Shown here one piece after another: positions 11,281-20,000 of a stretch of 20,000 nucleotides of DNA. This DNA comes from Anaeromyces robustus. Its lineage: Eukaryota; Neocallimastigomycota; Neocallimastigomycetes; Neocallimastigales; Neocallimastigaceae. A model generated the notes under the pieces. It ran no database searches and had not been told where the DNA came from. It was given only the letters and a program-made list of their open reading frames with translations. The stretch is from the NCBI GenBank assembly GCA_002104895.1, contig MCFG01000066.1, positions 97,501 through 117,500 of the forward strand, given 5' to 3'. Positions within the stretch are counted from its first letter, which is position 1. The number at the start of each line of letters is the position of its first letter. Made by a program: the position numbers and the translations under genes.

Positions 11281-12225
11281 CTTTTTTTTTTTTATTTTTC
11301 TATTTTTAATTTTTTTATTTCATAATTATTTTTATATATAATTTAATTTATTAATATATTATTTTTTGTATAAAATGTTATTATTTTTTAATTTTTATTC
11401 TAAAAAGAAAAAAAAAAAATTCTTTATAACTATTTATTTAATTTTTTTTTTTCAAAATAATGATAATTTAATAGATACATCTATATGTATTATTTAATTT
11501 ATATATATATATATATAATATTATATATATTTTAAGGTTATCATTATTTTATTTAACTTTTTTTCTTTTTTTTTTAATGTGTTTTAATTTATAATAAATA
11601 AAAAAAAAAAAAAAAAGAATTTTTTTTCTTCTTTTATTCTAAAATATTTTTTTCTTTTTTATATTACTTCTTTTTTTTTTTTTTTTTTTTTAGAAAAAAA
11701 GAAAAACATATATATATATATACTCATAATTATTATTATATAGCATTAACCTTTTTTTATTAATTTATTTATTTATTATATATAATACCTTTTTTTTTTC
11801 TTTTTTTCTTTCTTTCTTTCTTCTCATTTTTTTGTTTTATATTTCATAATTTTATATATATAATTTTTTTTTAATTCTTTATTTTTTTTTTTCTTTTCTT
11901 TTTTTCTTTTTTTCTTTTTATTTTTTCTTTTTCTTATTTCTTTTTCTTTTTTTTCTTATTTCTTTTTCTTTTTTTTTTCTTATTTCTTTTCTTTTTCTTT
12001 TCTTTTTTTTTTTTTTTCTTCCTTTAACTTTTTTTATTTTTTCACACAATTTATATATTTATAAATAATTTTTAATTTTCATTATAATTATTTAATATTT
12101 TTATATTTCTATAATATATAATTTTTTCTTTTTTTTCATTTTTTTTTCCATAATTTTTTTCTAATAATTTTTCTTTATATTTTAACTTATATTATATATA
12201 TATTTTTTTCTATATATTATAACTA

Positions 12226-12259
<34 letters not shown>

Positions 12260-12960
12260 GTATATTTTTTGTATATATAAAATAAAGAAAGAAATAGTTA
12301 ATAATGATAAACTAATAATAATAGTAACACATAATAGTAATACATATTTTCAAAGATGAGAAAAAAAAAAAAAAGAAAAAATATAATAATCATTTACCAT
12401 AATAATAATAATAATAATAATATAATTATATAATAAATAATATTAAAATAATATTAATTTATCATTATTTTTTTTTTATTATTATTATAAAATAATTGAT
12501 AAAAAAAAATCTATATTTTAAATATATAACATATAACATTTTATTTTTTTTTTTACATGATTTCCAAATATATATATATATTTAATATTTAATATATAAT
12601 ATTTAATTATACATATATATATATAATACACACATAAAAACAAAAAAAACAAAAAAACAAAAAAAAAATTTTTTTTACATTTCACAACAACCATTTTAAA
12701 ATATATATAAATATTCATTTATATTTTCATTTATATATTAATATAAAAATATAATCAAATAAAATATAATAGTTAATCATCCATTTTTTTTTTTTTTTAT
12801 GCTTATATAATCTCCAAAAAAAAAAAAAAAAACAGTTATTATAACATAAAATATTCTATATTTATTCATTTTATATAAATAAATAAATAAATAAATAAAT
12901 AAATTAAAAATAATTTCAAAAAAAAAAAAAAAAAAAAAAAAAAAACCATCATCTTTATGT
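11281..12960. other. Pyrimidine-rich to AT-rich spacer
   Basis: Just after 11275 the plus strand flips from A/G-rich to T/C-rich. A long polypyrimidine block lies at 11882-12025. An (AAT)n run is at about 12229-12259. The last part ends in an A-tract of about 26 bases (12920-12945). No gene is seen on either strand. Confidence 0.55.
11882..12025 (+). repeat. Polypyrimidine block with imperfect CTTATTTCTTTT repeats
   Basis: About 144 bp of T and C with only a few A and no G. The unit CTTATTTCTTTT(T)C followed by a T-run occurs three times between about 11932 and 12000, at a period of roughly 22-25 bp. Confidence 0.8.
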
Positions 12961-13059
12961 TTAATTTAATAATTAATAAATTGTGTTTAATAATCTTTTT
13001 TATATTACTTTTTTTTTTTTTTAATTTTTTTTTAATATTTATTTATATATTTAATAGTT

Positions 13060-13276
13060 TAGTTAGGACCAGTAACAACCCTAGTGTGGATAATAGAATA
13101 AATAATATTGTTAAGGATTATAAAAGTAGTAATAATATTAGGATTAATAGTATAAGTAATATAGATATATTAGGTAATAGAAAAATAGTTAATAGGTATA
13201 GAATTTATATTTTTTTAATTGGTGGTAGAGATTATGGTTTTAGTGATAGAATTAACAATAGAATAGACCATACAAA
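13060..13276 (+). repeat. Degenerate AAT/AGT-like repeat tract beside the second island
   Basis: Starting at gttaggaccagtaacaaccc, the sequence becomes a tract of short AT words with scattered G (agtagtaataat, attaggattaatag, agtaatatag, attaggtaatag). It reads open in one frame from 12957 as Asn/Ile/Ser/Arg-rich low complexity, which I take to be an eroded trinucleotide or short-unit array rather than a real protein. Confidence 0.4.
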
Positions 13277-13516
13277 AAGGAATGGGAATGTTTGTTTAAG
13301 TGTCAGACTGAATCTGGTACTTATTCAAAATCCCCATTCTTGTTGCGATCTGCGGCTCTATTGAATGATATCATGCCTGTTGTATGTAAAAGACAACATA
13401 TATTGTTCAATAAATTTAAAACCAACCTCTCCAGGAACGTCAATACTGATAACACAGTAGGACAGCCTAGTAGGGCAAATGCCGATCCTATTTCCGACCC
13501 TAGTGGAATAGGATAG
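13277..13516 (+). mobile_element. G+C-richer coding-like fragment, possible retroelement 3' remnant
   Basis: An 80-codon open stretch with near 40 percent G+C by eye, richer than the host exons and far above the spacer. It reads KEWECLFKCQTESGT..., then PFLLRSAALLNDIMP, then FNKFKTNL. The pattern F..R.A.L.N...P followed by F..FK..L resembles the segment that often ends LINE-type reverse transcriptase proteins (of the type WNSLP...FK..LK..L). That likeness is from memory and weak. The opposite strand is also open for 66 codons, as expected for G+C-richer DNA, so orientation is not certain. The fragment stands alone, with no recognisable upstream enzyme domain. Confidence 0.3.
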
Positions 13517-13552
13517 ATCAATTTTACTTTAATTCTATATTTAGAATTAAGG
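13485..13552 (+). repeat. Two consecutive stem-loops at the 3' edge of the second island
   Basis: First hairpin: 13485-13495 (atcctatttcc) pairs with 13505-13514 (ggaataggat) with one bulged T and a 9-base loop. Second hairpin: 13527-13537 pairs with 13542-13552 around the loop TATT, eleven pairs including one T-G. Only twelve bases separate them. They overlap the end of the coding-like fragment and its stop. Confidence 0.7.
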
Positions 13553-13558
13553 GTTTGT

Positions 13559-13893
13559 ATGGATTTATTGTTTTTAAATATTATTATACTACTTTTTTTC
13601 CTCCTATATTATTTATTATTATCCATAATATTTTACTGGCTTTTTATTTTTTTTTTTAGTATCATTTTTTTTCATTATGTGTTTTTTTATGATTCATGTA
13701 TTTTAATATTTAAATTCAATAAAAGTGACATACAAATTGTGTGCCATAAAAAAAAAAAAAAAAAAAAATATTTATATATTAAAAAAAATGTATTATATTT
13801 ATTGAAAAAAACGAAAAAAAATTTAAAATCGTTATATACAAAAATTAAATCATTTATGGAGAAGGTTTAGATTTAGGGACATTGTTTTTAATC

Positions 13894-13928
<35 letters not shown>

Positions 13929-13930
13929 TA
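13559..13930. other. AT-rich spacer between island and ankyrin relic
   Basis: The open frame here encodes a Leu/Ile/Phe string followed by poly-Lys from an A-tract. It has no recognisable domain, and its composition is that of the spacer. A second A-tract of about 29 bases lies at 13897-13925. Confidence 0.5.
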
Positions 13931-13934
13931 ATAA

Positions 13935-15550
13935 TAATATTTATGATATAACTACCAAAAAATAATAATTTTTGAAGTTTTTTAATAATTTATTAGATTA
14001 TGATTATAGTTGCCCCATAAAAAATATAAAAAAAAATGTTAAAATTTTTTCTAAGGATTCAAATATATTTTAATTCAAAATATTTAAAAAAAAATTATTA
14101 AATAAAGAATTTAAAATATCCAGAAATTTTATAAATTTAATTATAAAAAAAAAAAAAAAAAAAAATAAAATAAAAGGGAGATGAAGAAATTTCTTTAATT
14201 AATTTAATTTTTCAATATTTAACTTTTAAAAATACATAGGTTTTACAATTTCTTTTAAAATATTACTTATATATAAAATTCCATTATCATCCTCAGAATT
14301 AAATTTTATTATTGATGAAAAATATAAAAAATTGGAAAATATTTATAATCCTAATTATAATTATTATTATTATATTATAGAAACACCTTTAAGTACTGCT
14401 TATGATAATGAAAAATAAAACAAATTTTTTTAAATATTTAATTGAACATGATCTTTATTCATATTGATACTAAATATGAATTAAATATAAATTTCTTGAT
14501 AATAATGATAAATATTTAAAAATTAAAAAAACATTTTTAATGGATGCATATGAAAAATGAAGATTTATTTATCTATGATAAATTATTTTAATTGAACATG
14601 GTACATGGAGTTAATCCTAATATTTATAATGAAAGTTATAAATTTATATCTTTTTCGGAAAATGATAAAAAAGTTTTTTTGTTTTGAAGAATATTGAGGT
14701 AAAAACACCTTTATATATTAGCTATGAAAAAAAGGAATCAATATGTTATTAATTATTTTTATTATAGAATATTTACTTAAACCTGGCGCAAATATTAATA
14801 ACGGATGTGTGGAAAGAAGAATTGGAAAATTTCTTTGAAAGTATAAAATAAGGAAAAAAAAAATTTTTTTTAAAAAAAAGAACTAATAATTTTTTTATAC
14901 CCATCAAAAACGATAAAATATGAAAATATAAATAGAATACAATCCTATTTTTTTAAAAAAAAATATATATATTAATAGTTATTCTCCTTTATGTATAGCA
15001 TGTGAAAATGAAAATGAAAATGAAAATGAAAATGAAAAATTTTTATAAAATAATTAATTGAACATGGAGGAGCAAATTATTTATATTAAATTTAAATATT
15101 ATGATAATAATATATAGTACACCTTTAAGTTTAATATGTGAAGGAGGAGGAAATTATTGTATTATAAAATATTTAATTGAACAAGGAAGAGGAGGTGATA
15201 AGGTTAATAAAATTGTTAAAATAAAACAATTAAATAATAAAAAAATTTTTAGTATTTATATTAATCCAATAGATATGATTTATGAAACGAAAGGAAATAA
15301 TATATTTAGTAAAATATATTTATTGAAATATGGAAGTTATTTTTTATTAATGATAAAAGAAAACATTATATATTTCCTTTAAATATTTCAAAATTTAAAA
15401 AAAAAAAATAAAACAAAAAAAAAAAAAAAAAAAAAAAAATTTATAAATAAAAATGAATTAGGTATTGATTTTGATAATCAATATGAAATAAATTTTGATT
15501 CTGATGTTTATTATGAAGAAAAAGATGAAAAAGAAGATTATAATGTATAA
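13935..15550 (+). pseudogene. Decayed ankyrin-repeat protein gene
   Basis: Ankyrin repeat signatures appear in order but in changing frames. Clear blocks: IETPLSTAYDNE (about 14380-14415) then KYLIEHD (14432-14452); LIEHG near 14588; KTPLYISYEKK near 14700-14732 then YLLKPGANINN near 14770-14802; SPLCIACENENE near 14983-15020 then LIEHGGANYL near 15055-15085; and STPLSLICEGG...IIKYLIEQG within the longest intact piece, 15101-15382. An acidic tail (DSDVYYEEKDEKED) ends at TAA 15548-15550. These match the TPL..AC...N..IVKYLIEHGAN consensus. Stops and at least five frame changes separate the blocks, and A-tracts have expanded between them, so it is almost surely non-functional. Ankyrin proteins of this style are numerous in gut fungi. 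Its N-terminus could not be fixed; 13935-14228 holds only weak hints. Confidence 0.75.
15003..15037 (+). repeat. (GAAAAT)n hexanucleotide run in the ankyrin relic
   Basis: About six copies of GAAAAT encode Glu-Asn repeats directly after the SPLCIAC ankyrin block. This is an expansion within a former helix of the repeat. Confidence 0.9.
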
Positions 15551-16061
15551 TAAAATTTAAGAAAAAAAAGAAAGAAAACAAAAAAGAAAATTTTAAAAAA
15601 AAAAAAAACAAAAACAAAAACAAAAACAAGAATAAAAATAAGAACAGGAACAATAACAAAAAACAAGAAATAATAATAAAAAAAAAAAAAAAGCAATGTA
15701 AATCTATTAAGTAATATAATATAATAATAATATAGTATAATACAGTATAATATAGTAATATCTATATATAGATATATTTTAATAATATTTATGTTTTAAT
15801 GAAAATGAAAGAAAATATTTAGATAAGTATAAATATTTTATTATTAAAAATAATAGTAATAAAAGAAAAATGAAACAAAAAATAAATGAAAGAAATAATG
15901 ATATAATTTTTTTGATAATAAATAGAGAAATAGTAAAGTAGAATAATTTCAAAATTCAAAATTATATATAATTAATAATAATAATAATAATAAATAATAA
16001 ATAATAATAATAACAATAACAATAATAACAGTAATTATCGATAATAAAAACGAAAACAAAA

Positions 16062-16105
<44 letters not shown>

Positions 16106-17560
16106 TAATAATAAAATATATACATATTTATTATATATACATTATAAATAAATTGTATATATAAGGATCATCAAATCAATATTATTTTAAAATGGGTAAA
16201 TCTTTTTTTAATTATATTATATTATAATAAAAATATCCCAATTATAATATGTTGCACTGAAATTTAAAACATTGAAAACAATAGGAAAGCATTATATAAA
16301 AAACGATAATTAAGAATAAATAATAATGAGTAAAGATATATAAAAATATAAACAATAATAGGTTAATTTAATGATTTTGTTTTTATTTTATTTTATATGA
16401 TAAAAATAATTATAATAAATCAAAATCATTATGAATAATATTAAAAAAAAAATTTTTTTTTCCCAATAAAATGTAGGAAATGGAAACAAATTAAAATAGT
16501 AATAATTATAATAATAGTAATAATAATAATAATAATGATAATAATAATAATTATAATAATATGTGTATATAGGTTTTTTTTTTTACATTTTTTATTATTT
16601 GTTTTTGTCATTTTTTTTGTTTCATGAATAAATTATTTTAACAAAATAAAATAAATAAAATAAAATAAAATGAGATAAAATAATAAGAAAACAATAATAA
16701 TAGTAGTAATAATAATAAAAAGGAAACAATAATAAAAAATAAAAAAAAAAGGAAAAAAATAATAAAATAAAAAAAGGAAACAATATAAAAATAAAAAATA
16801 GTTTTTTTTTCATTTTTACCATTAATATTAAACAATAATAATAATAATAAATAATAATAATAATATTTAAATTTTTTGTTTCATAATATTTAAAAAGTAA
16901 AACCATTCATTTTAAATTTTTTTTAAAAAAAGAAATAAAAAATAAAAAATCGAAACGAATAAAAAAAAAGTTTTTTTTTATAATAAAATTAATTAAAAAA
17001 AAAAAAAACTTTATTTTATAATATAAAAAATTAAAGAAAAAATTTGAACGAATGAAAATTTTAAAATTTTAAATTTAAAATTTTTGAAAATTTGAAAATT
17101 TATTTATTTTTTTAGTTTTTGTAACCATTTTTATTAATATTAAAATTAAACGAATAAATAATTATAAATCTTAATAAATAATTAATAAATAATTAAATAA
17201 TTAAACAATTAAATAATTAAATTTAATTAAATTAAATTTTTTTTTTTATTTTATTTATTAAAAAGATAAAAAATGTTGACCATATTAAACTATTTTTTTT
17301 TTTTTTTTTTTTTTTTGTAGTAGTTAGTTAGTTAAATATTTTAATATTTTAAAACATAATTATTTTAAGATAAAAATTAAAAATTATTATTGTTTATTAA
17401 AGATTAATTATTAATTATGGTTTAGAATTTTTTTTAGTAGTAAATTTATAATAATTTATAATAATTTACATTTAATTAACATTTTTATATTTTTTTATAT
17501 TTTAAAACAATAGTTTATTACCTTTTAATTTTAGTGGTTCAACAATTTAACAAATAAATA
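15551..17560. other. AT-rich spacer downstream of the ankyrin relic
   Basis: It opens with an ACAAAA/AACAAG-type hexamer run at about 15605-15670. Then (AAT)n microsatellites follow at about 15978-16030, 16057-16102 and 16496-16560. Long T and A tracts continue to 17560. Open frames on the minus strand near 16622-16906 are Phe/Tyr/Ile low complexity. No gene is seen. Confidence 0.55.
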
Positions 17561-17562
17561 AA

Positions 17563-17715
17563 ATTAAAATAAAATAAAATTAAAATAAAATAAAATAAAA
17601 TAAAATAAAATAAAATAAAATAAAATAAAATAAAATAAATAAATTAAGTAAATAAATAAATTAAGTAAATAAATAAATAAATAAATAAATAAATTAAGTA
17701 AATAAATAAATTAAG

Positions 17716-17770
<55 letters not shown>

Positions 17771-17800
17771 ATTAAGTAAATAAATAAATAAATAAATATC
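17563..17800. repeat. AAAAT pentamer array passing into AAATTAAGT minisatellite
   Basis: From about 17563 to 17638 the sequence is pentamer AAAAT/TAAAA. From about 17639 to 17800 it is AAAT tetramers punctuated by the recurring word aaattaagtaaataaat, which appears five times at irregular spacing. Confidence 0.85.
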
Positions 17801-18460
17801 TTTTTTTTTTTTTTTTTTTTATTTTTATATATCTAATTAACAATCAATAAATAAAATATCAAATCAAAAAAAAAATTTAATATTTAATTATTTTTTTAAT
17901 TTAATAAAGTAAAAAAAAAAAAAAATAAAGTTTTATCAAATCGATTATTCAAAAAAATAAAATAAAAAAAATAAATAATAATAGTTAAGATTAAATAAAG
18001 TAAATAAGGATAAGAATAATAATAATAAATAAATTATGTAATTTAATGATTCTTTTTTTTTTTCTTTCTTCATAATAATTAAAAATGATAAAAAAATAAA
18101 AAAAAAAAGTGGAGTTAAAAAATAAGGTTCTATTATAATTAAAATGATAAAAAATAAAAAAAAAAAAGTGGATTTAGAGCAAAAAAATTTTTTTTTTTTT
18201 TCATTATAACCAAAATTAAAATAATATTAATAATAATATAAAAAAATGAATAATAATGAATAATAATAAAAAAAAAAGGTTTTTGATATTTATATTATTA
18301 ATATAAATGAAAAATATTTTAATTTATTTTTATTTTAGTTTTTATTTTAGTTTATTTTTTTTCTATTTTTTTAAAAAAAAAAAAAAAAAAGATATTAGAG
18401 TTTAGGATCTAATTTTTTTTTTATAGTAGGTATATAATTAAAATTCATTTTAAACTAATA
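17801..18460. other. AT-rich spacer with a local duplication
   Basis: Homopolymers and AT words only, apart from the duplicated segment at 18074-18175 listed separately. No gene is seen. Confidence 0.55.
18074..18175 (+). repeat. Tandem duplication ending in GTGGA
   Basis: Two similar copies, ataattaaaaatgataaaa...aaaagtggagtta (18074-18117) and ataattaaaatgataaaa...aaaagtggattta (18134-18175), lie about 60 bp apart and differ mainly in A-tract length. Confidence 0.8.
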
Positions 18461-18468
18461 ATAACGGT

Positions 18469-18492
18469 ATTGTCATTGTCATTGTCATTGTC
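18469..18492 (+). repeat. (ATTGTC) x4
   Basis: Four exact hexamer copies run 16 bases ahead of the 32-bp inverted repeat. C and G are otherwise scarce here. Confidence 0.9.
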
Positions 18493-18508
18493 ATCATCTT
18501 AATAACAG

Positions 18509-18597
18509 TTAGTAATAATTAATCATAAATTATAAATGTCATTTTTTTTTTAAACTATTATCAAGGACATTTATAATTTATGATTAATTATTACTAA
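18509..18597. repeat. 32-bp perfect inverted repeat with 25-base loop
   Basis: Bases 18509-18540 (ttagtaataattaatcataa...) are exactly complementary in reverse to 18566-18597, with a T-rich 25-base spacer. Pairing stops abruptly at both ends. In RNA from either strand this would be a long uninterrupted hairpin; in DNA it could extrude as a cruciform. Confidence 0.95.
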
Positions 18598-18985
18598 GAT
18601 AAAATAAAAGACAAAAAAAAAAAAAAGATAATTTTTTTTTATTCTAATGATGTAATCATAATGATTAAAATAACATAATAATGACTCTATGAATGACAAT
18701 AAATTACCGTATTTTTTTCTTTTTCTAGATTTTATTATTCATTAATTCATTATTTAAGAAAAAAAATTTTTTTTATTTTATTTTTATTTTATTTTATTTT
18801 ATTTTATTTTATTTTTCATTTTTTTTAATGATTCATTTCAATTCCAACAATCTATTAAAAAATAAAATTATTTTTTTTTCTCTTATTGTAACTTTATTAA
18901 TATTAAAAACATAAAAAATTATTACTATTGTTATTTTATTATATTATTACTATAATTATTTTTTTCTTTTGTCTATATGTATGTG
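18598..18985. other. AT-rich spacer
   Basis: A and T tracts with a TTTTA pentamer run at about 18776-18814. No gene is seen. Confidence 0.5.
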
Positions 18986-18990
18986 TTTTA

Positions 18991-19325
18991 ATGTATCCTT
19001 TTATTGTATATTTATAATGTAATTTTTTTTTAATGTATCCTTTTTATTTTTTTTATCTCTAGTTTCTTTTTTTTTAATATATCTTTTTTGTTTTTTTTTA
19101 TCTCTAGTTTCATTTTTTTAATGTATCCTTCTATTGTTAATTTTTTTGTTTTAATGTTTTTTTTTTATGTATCCTTTACTCTTGGTAATTTCTTTTTCTA
19201 TATAGTATTATTTTAATGTATCCTTCTATTGTGATTTTTTTTTGTTTTAATGTGTTTTTTTTTTTTTATGTATCCTTTTTCTCTTGGTAATTTCTTTTTC
19301 TATAGTATCATTTTAATATATCCTT
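18991..19325 (+). repeat. Degenerate repeat field built on ATGTATCCTT
   Basis: ATGTATCCTT occurs at 18991, 19033, 19121, 19167, 19216 and 19268, with variants near 19077 (atatatcttt) and 19316 (atatatcctt). A higher-order unit of about 95-101 bp is visible: the copies at 19121, 19216 and 19316 follow TTTTAA, the first two continuing with CTATTGT, while those at 19167 and 19268 are followed by a CTCTTGGTAATTTC word. TTTATCTCTAGTTT also occurs twice (about 19053 and 19098). Confidence 0.85.
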
Positions 19326-19990
19326 TTGTATTTTTTGTATTTTTTATTTTTTCTATTTGTAATTATTTTTTTTTTTGAAATAGTACAAAAAAAATAAAGA
19401 TAAAAAAGAAAAATGTTATTACAATACGAAAATTATACAATACAATAAAATATATATATGAAATATATAATTAAAAAAAAAAAAAAGATAAAACAAATTA
19501 ATATTTAATAATGATGACAATAATAATAATTTGTATTAAATAAGTTTTAATTTTTTATTTTTTATTTTTTTGTATTTTTTATTGTTTTTTGTATTTTTTA
19601 ATTATTAATATATATGATACAAGATAAAAGATATAAGATAAAAGACATATGATGATATATAAGGACATATTAATAAAATGAAATATATATTATAGATCGA
19701 TCATATAAATTTTATTATATTATTATTATTTTTTTATTTATTTTTGTTCATATTTTTTTTTGTATAAAAAAATTATAAAAAATATATATCTATATATACT
19801 TTTTTTAATATGACTAAAAATTGACTAAAAATATCAATTTCTATATTTATATATTATTATATTATATTTATTTATTTCTAATTTTTTTTTTTTTTTTTTT
19901 TTTTTTTTTGAATTTTAGACAAAAAAAAGTAAAAGATAAAAAAATAAAAAAAAAAATAAAATTAACAAATTAAAATTAAATAGTTAATAA
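19326..19990. other. AT-rich spacer at window end
   Basis: No gene is seen. A T-tract of about 30 bases lies at 19879-19909 and is followed by an A-rich stretch, the kind of sequence also seen ahead of the SR gene start. Confidence 0.5.
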
Positions 19991-20000
19991 ATGAATATGA
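19991..20000 (+). CDS. Possible start codon of a further gene, cut by window end
   Basis: The window closes on atgaatatga, preceded by aaaattaaatagttaataa. This resembles the context of the SR gene start (aaaattaaattaataaaATG). Only three codons are visible, so it is a guess; ATG by chance in spacer is equally possible. Confidence 0.2.

Noticed and set aside
13559-13870. 103-codon open frame after the second island
   Set aside because: It encodes a hydrophobic homopolymer-driven string then poly-Lys; the composition equals spacer.
16192-16205. ATGG|GTAAAT as a tiny first exon with donor site
   Set aside because: No coding-like exon follows in the next 1.5 kb, so it is probably chance.
17563-17800. 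CRISPR-like regular repeats
   Set aside because: Units are simple AAAT/AAAAT slippage products without unique spacers, and the genome is eukaryotic.

Overview
The window is nuclear DNA from a fungus with an extremely A+T-rich genome. The coding exons are visibly richer in G+C than the spacer, which is almost entirely A and T with long homopolymers and AT microsatellites. The ATG15 lipase is a fungal autophagy protein. Together with short AT-rich spliceosomal introns and an ankyrin-repeat relic, this fits an anaerobic gut fungus (Neocallimastigomycota, the Neocallimastix/Piromyces/Anaeromyces group). That placement is inferred from composition and gene types, not from a search.

Layout. (1) Positions 2-1643 hold the 3' part of an ATG15-like vacuolar phospholipase/lipase gene: three exons in the window, with the start lying upstream of it. 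(2) Positions 1644-7618 are about 6 kb of AT-rich spacer with no gene that I can support. Inside it, about 2890-3250 is a conspicuously G+C-richer island with a strong hairpin. (3) Positions 7619-10497 hold a complete five-exon gene for a 279-residue SR-type splicing protein with an N-terminal RS-rich region and a C-terminal RRM. Its 1.5-kb first intron is almost devoid of C on the coding strand. (4) Positions 10498-13060 are purine-rich and then pyrimidine-rich spacer. (5) Positions 13060-13555 are a second G+C-richer island with a short coding-like fragment and two hairpins, probably a transposon remnant. (6) Positions about 13930-15550 hold a decayed ankyrin-repeat gene. (7) Positions 15551-20000 are spacer with several tandem repeats, a 32-bp perfect inverted repeat and a degenerate ATGTATCCTT repeat field. 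A possible start codon of another gene lies in the last ten bases.

The two intact genes share no pathway: one degrades membrane lipid in the vacuole, the other acts in nuclear pre-mRNA splicing. They are adjacent on the same strand but about 6 kb apart, so no operon-like relation is suggested. I do not see a clear new multi-gene system here. The strongest candidates for undescribed biology are the C-depleted long intron of the SR gene and the two G+C-richer, hairpin-bearing islands.
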